NCBI GenBank assembly: GCA_005776735.1
Contig: SXOM01000661.1
Location: forward strand, 1 to 9,247
From: Pseudomonadota bacterium
Lineage (GTDB): Bacteria > Myxococcota_A > UBA796 > SXON01
Direction of reading: 5' to 3'
DNA length: 9,247 bases
Shown here: positions 5,627 to 9,247 of the stretch, piece by piece
Layout of the letters: each line of letters begins with the position of its first letter
Position numbering within the stretch: position 1 is the stretch's first letter
Position numbers and translations under genes: made by a program
The notes under the pieces: generated by a model
Databases searched by the model: none
Told to the model about the DNA's origin: nothing
Seen by the model: only the letters and a program-made list of their open reading frames with translations

Positions 5627-7036
5627 ATGTGTGGGTTCGTCGGCCTCATCGGCGTCGAGGGCGCCGCCGGCGCTGCGGCCAACGCGCTGCAGGCGCTTCA
5701 ACACCGGGGGCAGGACGCCTGCGGCATCGGCACGGTGCACCGGAGCCGCGTGCACCTGGTGAAGGACCTGGGCATGGTCGGCCAGGTCTTCGGGGGCGAG
5801 CGGTTGGGCTCGCTGCCCGGCACGGCGGCCATCGGGCATGTGCGCTACCCCACCGTCGGGGCCGGGGTCCGGGAGGACGCGCAGCCCTTCCACACCCGGC
5901 GGCCCGGGGTGCTGATGGCCCACAATGGCAACGTGACCAACGTGCCGCAGCTCGAGGCGTGGCTGGCCCGTCGCGGAATCCGCGTGCAGTCGGGATGCGA
6001 CGTCGAGCCGATCATGCTGGTCTTCGCCGAAGGCCTCCGCGGCGCCGCCGTGGAGAACGTGAAGGACGCGGTTCGCGACGTCTTCGACCAGGTGCGTGGG
6101 GCCTACACCTGCGCGGCGCTGTGCGAGATCGGCGGGAAGGACACGCTCGTCGCCTTCCGCGACCCGTTCGGCGTGCGCCCCGGCGTGTACGGCACCGACG
6201 GCGCCGGCGCGTGGTGCGTCGCGAGCGAGTCGGTCGCGCTCGACGCGCTGGGCTTCGAGGTGCTGGGCGAGATTCCGCCGGGGTGCGTCATGCTCTTCGC
6301 CGCCGGCGAGCCGCCGCGCATCGAGCCGGTCCGGGCGCCGCAGCCCCATCGCTGCCTGTTCGAGCGCATCTACTTCGCGCGCCCCGACAGCAAGATGGAG
6401 GACGGGCGGGTGTTCCAGGTGCGGTGGGACCTCGGCCGGCGGCTGGGGGAAGAATGGCGGGCCAAAGGCCTGGAGGCCGACGTGGTCGTTCCGGTGCCGG
6501 ACACCTCCCGTCCGGCGGCGCAGGCCATGGCCGAGACGCTCGGGCTCCCGTTTCGCGAGGGGTTCATCAAGAACCGCTACAGCGGCCGCACGTTCATCAT
6601 GCCCGACGCCGCCACACGGCAGTCGGCGCTCCGCCTGAAGCTCAACCCGATCCCTGAGATCCTCGAGGGGCGACGGGTCATCCTGGTGGACGACAGCGTG
6701 GTGCGCGGCACCACCGTGCGCCGCCTCGCCGAGTTGGTGCGGTCGGTGAAGCCCAAAGAGGTACACCTGGCCATCTTCTCGCCCCCCGTGCGGCACCCGT
6801 GCTTCTACGGCATCGACATGCCGTCGAAGGCGGAGCTGGTGGCCGCGCGGGTGCCCGAAGCCGAGTGGGCCAAGACCTTCGGCGTCGACAGCGTCACCTT
6901 CCTGAGCGTCGAGGGCCTGCGACAGACCACGCGCACGCCGGCGTGCATGGCCTGTTTCGACGGCAACTACCCGATCCCGGTGAGCACCGACGAGGTGGCG
7001 GCCATCGTGGCCGACCGGCGAGGTGGTGGCGCGTGA
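5627..7036 (+). CDS. purF: Amidophosphoribosyltransferase (glutamine PRPP amidotransferase)
   Basis: Catalyses the first committed step of purine synthesis: PRPP plus glutamine gives phosphoribosylamine. At 469 aa it is full length. The N-terminal Ntn glutaminase begins MCGFVG, so Cys2 becomes the nucleophile after Met removal and no propeptide is needed, unlike the Bacillus subtilis enzyme. HRGQDACGI (26-34), HVRYPTVG (71-78) and AHNGN (98-102) are the usual glutaminase motifs. The C-terminal phosphoribosyltransferase domain has the PRPP loop VILVDDSVVRGTT (351-363). Cys243, Cys392, Cys440 and Cys443 (the last two in CMACFDGNYP) match the four ligands of the [4Fe-4S] cluster in the Bacillus-type enzyme, so an oxygen-sensitive, cluster-bearing form is predicted. 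The ATG follows directly after the exonuclease stop, with GGAGG 5 nt upstream. The stop overlaps the next gene by GTGA. There are no other purine genes in the window. Confidence 0.97.
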   Translation: MCGFVGLIGVEGAAGAAANALQALQHRGQDACGIGTVHRSRVHLVKDLGMVGQVFGGERLGSLPGTAAIGHVRYPTVGAGVREDAQPFHTRRPGVLMAHNGNVTNVPQLEAWLARRGIRVQSGCDVEPIMLVFAEGLRGAAVENVKDAVRDVFDQVRGAYTCAALCEIGGKDTLVAFRDPFGVRPGVYGTDGAGAWCVASESVALDALGFEVLGEIPPGCVMLFAAGEPPRIEPVRAPQPHRCLFERIYFARPDSKMEDGRVFQVRWDLGRRLGEEWRAKGLEADVVVPVPDTSRPAAQAMAETLGLPFREGFIKNRYSGRTFIMPDAATRQSALRLKLNPIPEILEGRRVILVDDSVVRGTTVRRLAELVRSVKPKEVHLAIFSPPVRHPCFYGIDMPSKAELVAARVPEAEWAKTFGVDSVTFLSVEGLRQTTRTPACMACFDGNYPIPVSTDEVAAIVADRRGGGA

Positions 7037-7896
7037 GCGGTCGACGGGCCGAGGGGGCGCACTACCTGCACGCCGCCAAGGCGCTGGAGCCGGTCCTCGC
7101 GGTGCCGGCCGAAGCGCCGCGGGCGCTGTCCTGGTTGGGCGCGAAGGAGACCCTGCTGCTCGCGCAGCGCGACGGGCGCGTGGTCTCGGTGGAGCCCTCC
7201 TTCGGCGCGCGGCCGCTGTACGTGGGCCCGCCCGACCCGGTGCACCTCGCCACCCGTGGCGGCGACATCGCCGTGCTCAGCGCCAGCGGTCGGGTCGAAG
7301 TCCGCTCGGGCGGCGACGTCTCCTTCTCCGTGGACACCGGCCTGGCCGGCGAGTCGGGCCTCCGCTTCTGGCGCGGCGGACTCGCGGTGATCGGGGAATC
7401 GGCCCACTCGCGCGAGGTCCAGGTGTACGAGGACGGGCGGAGGGTCCGTACGTTGTCGGTGCCCGAGGGGACGGCACTGGGCGCTCGGGACGGGGAGCTG
7501 CTGCTCGCGCGGAGCGTCGACGCCGAGATGCGGGTCACGCCGCTCGGTGGCCCGCTGCCGGACGGCGTCGCGACCCACCACACCCTGCGCTTCGCCCACG
7601 GGGCGCGCGTCGTCGGCGTGGTGGAGGGGGGAGTCACGGTGTGGCTGCACGGCCAACCGCGGACCGTGCGCCTGCTCGACAGCGCCTGCGGGGCGCTGGC
7701 GCACGACGGGCGCACGCTCGCCTTGGGCACCCTCGCGGGAGTGGTCGCCATCGCCGACGTGGAGGGCCCGCCCGCGGCGCGCGCGCACCCGGCGCGCCTG
7801 GAGGCCCACACCGGCCCCGTCGTGGCGATGAGCTTCTCCACGCGCGGCCGCTGGTTGGCCACCGTGGGCGACAACTGCCGGCTGTGGGCGTACTGA
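7033..7896 (+). CDS. WD40-like beta-propeller protein
   Basis: Predicted cytoplasmic protein of 287 aa without a signal peptide or membrane segment. The last repeat, EAHTGPVVAMSFSTRGRWLA then TVGDNCRLWAY (257-287), is a classic WD40 blade: GH-like lead, hydrophobic strands, and a closing LWAY in the WD position. Earlier blades are degenerate but show the same alternation, for example ALSWLGAKETLLLAQRDGRVVSVE (31-54), VHLATRGGDIAVLSASGRVEVR (70-91) and ALAHDGRTLALGTLAGVVAIADVE (221-244). Six or seven blades would fit the length. Such propellers act as binding platforms; no catalytic residues are visible. The GTG start overlaps the purF stop (GTGA), and a GAGG at 7020-7023 lies 9 nt upstream, so I prefer it. 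It is the third gene of the exonuclease-purF operon. No function in purine metabolism can be deduced. Confidence 0.78.
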   Translation: MSGRRAEGAHYLHAAKALEPVLAVPAEAPRALSWLGAKETLLLAQRDGRVVSVEPSFGARPLYVGPPDPVHLATRGGDIAVLSASGRVEVRSGGDVSFSVDTGLAGESGLRFWRGGLAVIGESAHSREVQVYEDGRRVRTLSVPEGTALGARDGELLLARSVDAEMRVTPLGGPLPDGVATHHTLRFAHGARVVGVVEGGVTVWLHGQPRTVRLLDSACGALAHDGRTLALGTLAGVVAIADVEGPPAARAHPARLEAHTGPVVAMSFSTRGRWLATVGDNCRLWAY

Positions 7897-7907
7897 CCGG
7901 GCACGGT

Positions 7908-7947
7908 CCCGCGCCCCGGGTCGCCGCGTCTTGCCCGGCCCCGCGGT
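7908..7947. repeat. 40-bp direct repeat, copy 1
   Basis: It begins 12 bp after the WD40-like gene's stop and is identical over 40 bp to 8191-8230 (begins CCCGCGCCCCGGGTCGCC, ends CCCCGCGGT). The 9-mer CCGGGCACG stands 2 bp before this copy (7897-7905). Confidence 0.9.
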
Positions 7948-8039
7948 CGGGCCGGTGCAGCCAGACCCTCGCGGTTCGGCGTCCCCCCGTCGTGCCAAAC
8001 GCCTCCCCCGGGCGGCCGGGTCGGTGACGTGGCGGGTGA

Positions 8040-8121
8040 CGGGTCGGGCGGAATTGGCTGAGCGGAGCGCAGGTTCGCTTGCGAACCTGCGCGGGAGCGA
8101 ACGCCAATTTCGCCCGGCCCG
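8040..8121 (+). ncRNA. Candidate structured RNA element (long imperfect hairpin)
   Basis: An outer stem pairs 8040-8058 with 8103-8121: 19 consecutive pairs, of which two are imperfect as DNA (T8044 with G8117, G8051 with T8110). In a plus-strand transcript both are U-G/G-U wobbles, while in a minus-strand transcript they would be A-C/C-A mismatches. An inner perfect 12-bp stem, GCGCAGGTTCGC (8067-8078) with GCGAACCTGCGC (8081-8092), closes on 2 nt. The stems are separated by an internal loop of 8 and 10 nt. The pattern fits a folded RNA read in the plus direction, either as a 3' end structure of the purF operon or a leader of the kinase-like gene. It could equally be a palindromic repeat unit. 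I recognise no known RNA family. Confidence 0.45.
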
Positions 8122-8190
8122 GCAGGACCCGGTGGTGACCGGCTCGTCGAGCCGGGCACGCTCGACCGCACTCCGTCGCGAGCACGCCGA

Positions 8191-8230
8191 CCCGCGCCCC
8201 GGGTCGCCGCGTCTTGCCCGGCCCCGCGGT
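8191..8230. repeat. 40-bp direct repeat, copy 2
   Basis: Identical over 40 bp to 7908-7947. Here the 9-mer CCGGGCACG lies 30 bp upstream (8152-8160) rather than 2 bp, so the two copies look like diverged longer units with an insertion or deletion between the parts. Confidence 0.9.
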
Positions 8231-8250
8231 ATCCGCCGGGCGAATGCGTT

Positions 8251-8280
8251 AGCCCTGACGCTGCATGCAGACGCAGGGCT
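8251..8280. promoter_or_regulatory. 30-bp interrupted palindrome over the start codon of the kinase-like gene
   Basis: AGCCCTG (8251-8257) pairs with CAGGGCT (8274-8280), and the centre CTGCATGCAG (8261-8270) is a perfect 10-bp palindrome; the two parts are separated on each side by a non-pairing ACG. The ATG of the downstream gene (8265-8267) is in the middle. It may be an operator or an mRNA hairpin that hides the start codon. Confidence 0.5.
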
Positions 8281-9247
8281 TCCACTACACGCGTGAGTCA
8301 GGTGAGCTCGGGCAGGTGCTGGCCCGCGAAGGCGGGGCACCGGGCCAGGGCCTCGACGTGCTCCTCGAGCGCCAGCGCCCCCCGCTGCGGGCGGCGCTCG
8401 AGCTCGGGTCGGCCTTGGCCGACATCCTGTGCATCGCGGAGGAGGACCGCTCCGTCCATGGCGACCTCCGCCCCGCCAACATCAAGGTGGAGCCGAACGG
8501 GAACGTTTCGGTCGAGGGCTGGGGTGTGCCCCGTCGATCCACCCGGGAGCCCCACGGCCGTACCGACCTCGGCACCACCGACATGTACGGGCTGGGTTGT
8601 GTCCTGCACAGTCTCCTGAGCGAGGCGCCGTTTGGCGAGCTTCCGCGCGAGCCCGACGGGCACGACGACGCGGTGGTCGACCGGGTGGTCGGGATGGACT
8701 TCCAGGCCGCGCGCGGCAAACGCTGGGTCGAGGACGTGCGCAAGTTCTTGTGCAACATCCTGGCGTGGGCGCCAGAGGAGCGGCCGCTTCCGCTCGACGC
8801 CGCCAACGTCCTGGCGTCGGTGGCCGCCCAGGTGCAGGGCGAGTCCCTGGCGGATTGGGCCCACGAGGCGGGGCGCCGCGCCGCACCGGCCGCGGCGCCG
8901 CTGCCCACGATCCAGCAGGAGATCCTCGGAGGGCCGACGAGCATCGCGGCGCCGATGGCGCGCGGCGGCGTCCGACAGGCGCCGTCCAGCAAGGGGGAGA
9001 GCACCTCGTTCTGGAGCCGTGAGAAGATCGCGCAGATGTTGGCGGAGGAGGACGACGAGCCGCTTCCGCCGCCGCGCACTTCGGCCCCGCCGCTCTCGCA
9101 GGCCACGCCGGTGAGCGTACACGAGTCGTGGTCGGCGCCACAGCCGCGCGCCGTGCCCCCGCCGCCGGTGCTCCCGACGACGCCGACGCCCGCCCCGGCC
9201 GCCCCGCCGCCCGAGCCCACACACCTGCGCACCTCGACGCCGCCCCG
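8265..9247 (+). CDS. Kinase-fold protein lacking the N-lobe, probable pseudokinase (partial, runs off right edge)
   Basis: The first 327 residues are visible; no stop occurs before the edge. Residues 27-190 match the C-lobe of Ser/Thr protein kinases: helix E leads to the catalytic loop VHGDLRPANIKV (64-75, Asp67 and Asn72), DLGTTDMYGLGCVLHSLL (101-118) is helix F, and the segment LAWAPEERPLPLDAANVL (167-184) holds the conserved Arg (173) of the C-terminal subdomain. The metal-binding DFG is replaced by EGW (84-86), and only about 60 residues precede the catalytic loop, so the glycine loop and ATP-binding Lys are absent. Catalysis is therefore doubtful. After residue 205 the chain becomes Ala/Pro-rich, with a possible short helix SREKIAQMLAEEDDE, ending in a Pro-rich stretch; further domains may follow. 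The ATG at 8265 follows an in-frame TGA at 8256 and has no ribosome binding site; a GTG at 8316 is the next choice. Loss of the 5' part by deletion is an alternative, but no kinase N-lobe is readable upstream in any frame. Confidence 0.78.
   Translation, partial: MQTQGFHYTRESGELGQVLAREGGAPGQGLDVLLERQRPPLRAALELGSALADILCIAEEDRSVHGDLRPANIKVEPNGNVSVEGWGVPRRSTREPHGRTDLGTTDMYGLGCVLHSLLSEAPFGELPREPDGHDDAVVDRVVGMDFQAARGKRWVEDVRKFLCNILAWAPEERPLPLDAANVLASVAAQVQGESLADWAHEAGRRAAPAAAPLPTIQQEILGGPTSIAAPMARGGVRQAPSSKGESTSFWSREKIAQMLAEEDDEPLPPPRTSAPPLSQATPVSVHESWSAPQPRAVPPPPVLPTTPTPAPAAPPPEPTHLRTSTPP

Larger units (their letters stand above)
7897..8264. other. Long intergenic region with repeats and RNA-like hairpin
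   Basis: This is the only gap over 300 bp. Open frames through it have no start site, motif or codon pattern that looks like a gene. It holds two copies of a 40-bp perfect repeat, an 80-nt hairpin between them, and the left half of a palindrome at the following gene's start. A 6-bp stem, GGCTCG-T-CGAGCC, lies at 8141-8153. The promoter of the kinase-like gene must lie here or further upstream, but I could not identify -35/-10 elements. Confidence 0.7.

Noticed and set aside
5036..6796. A 586-codon open frame on the minus strand opposite the exonuclease and purF genes.
   Set aside because: Its protein shows no motif, and both plus-strand genes have full sets of catalytic residues. Long antisense frames are expected in DNA of this GC content.
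8046..8115. A possible tRNA: TTGGCTGAGCGG resembles the D-arm of class II tRNAs and the ends can pair.
   Set aside because: There is no T-arm (GGTTCRA-type loop) and no 7-nt anticodon loop; the inner stem closes on 2 nt. It is better described as a hairpin.
7908..8230. The 40-bp repeats as a CRISPR array.
   Set aside because: There are only two copies, 283 bp apart, with no regular spacers and no cas genes.
7908..8230. The repeat-flanked segment as an insertion sequence or integrated element.
   Set aside because: The segment between the copies is about 243 bp, has no transposase, and the repeats are direct with no terminal inverted repeats found at their edges.
7931..8296. A 121-codon plus-strand open frame through the intergenic gap.
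   Set aside because: It reads straight through the repeats and both hairpins, has no ribosome binding site and overlaps the start of the kinase-like gene.
6967..8340. A 457-codon minus-strand open frame across the end of purF, the WD40-like gene and the gap.
   Set aside because: It crosses several plus-strand genes and the repeats, is Arg/Pro/Ala-rich low-complexity, and has no recognisable domain.

Overview
This is a high-GC window (roughly 70% GC by eye) with tightly packed bacterial genes, many joined by ATGA or GTGA overlaps. The best guess is a myxobacterium-like or other deltaproteobacterial genome. The reasons are the GC-rich codon use, the menaquinone genes, very short lipoprotein and secretion signals, a kinase-fold protein with a long proline-rich tail, and many extracytoplasmic proteins of no recognised family. 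This assignment is an inference; no rRNA or other taxonomic marker is present.

Layout. (1) Positions 1-1405, minus strand: a polyprenyl diphosphate synthase gene overlaps, by ATGA, a UbiE/MenG-type quinone methyltransferase gene that runs off the left edge. Together they make and finish the isoprenoid side of menaquinone or ubiquinone. (2) Positions 1427-1462: a perfect 16+4+16 inverted repeat, an AT-rich island, between the quinone operon and a divergent plus-strand operon. It covers the GTG start codon of a GbsR/MarR-type regulator and is probably that regulator's operator. (3) Positions 1457-3786, plus strand: regulator, lipoprotein with a carboxypeptidase-regulatory-like domain, and a secreted protein of unknown function, closely spaced or overlapping. 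(4) Positions 3900-5039, minus strand: a membrane-anchored retropepsin-like aspartic protease, converging on operon 3 across a possible terminator hairpin. (5) Positions 5057-7896, plus strand: a DEDDh 3'-5' exonuclease, purF (first step of purine synthesis) with zero spacing, and a WD40-like protein overlapping by GTGA. (6) Positions 7897-8264: the only long gap. It holds a 40-bp perfect direct repeat 283 bp apart, an 80-nt hairpin whose two imperfect pairs are G-U wobbles only in plus-strand RNA, and a 30-bp interrupted palindrome. (7) Position 8265 to the right edge, plus strand: a kinase-fold protein that has the C-lobe but no recognisable N-lobe and a degenerate DFG motif, so it is probably a pseudokinase, followed by a Pro/Ala-rich tail. 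Its ATG lies at the centre of the 30-bp palindrome.

Most of the window is ordinary housekeeping with lineage-specific envelope genes. The parts most worth a second look are the operator that overlaps a start codon, the structured and repeated gap at 7.9-8.3 kb, and the N-lobe-less kinase-like protein. I found no mobile element, CRISPR array, tRNA or rRNA.
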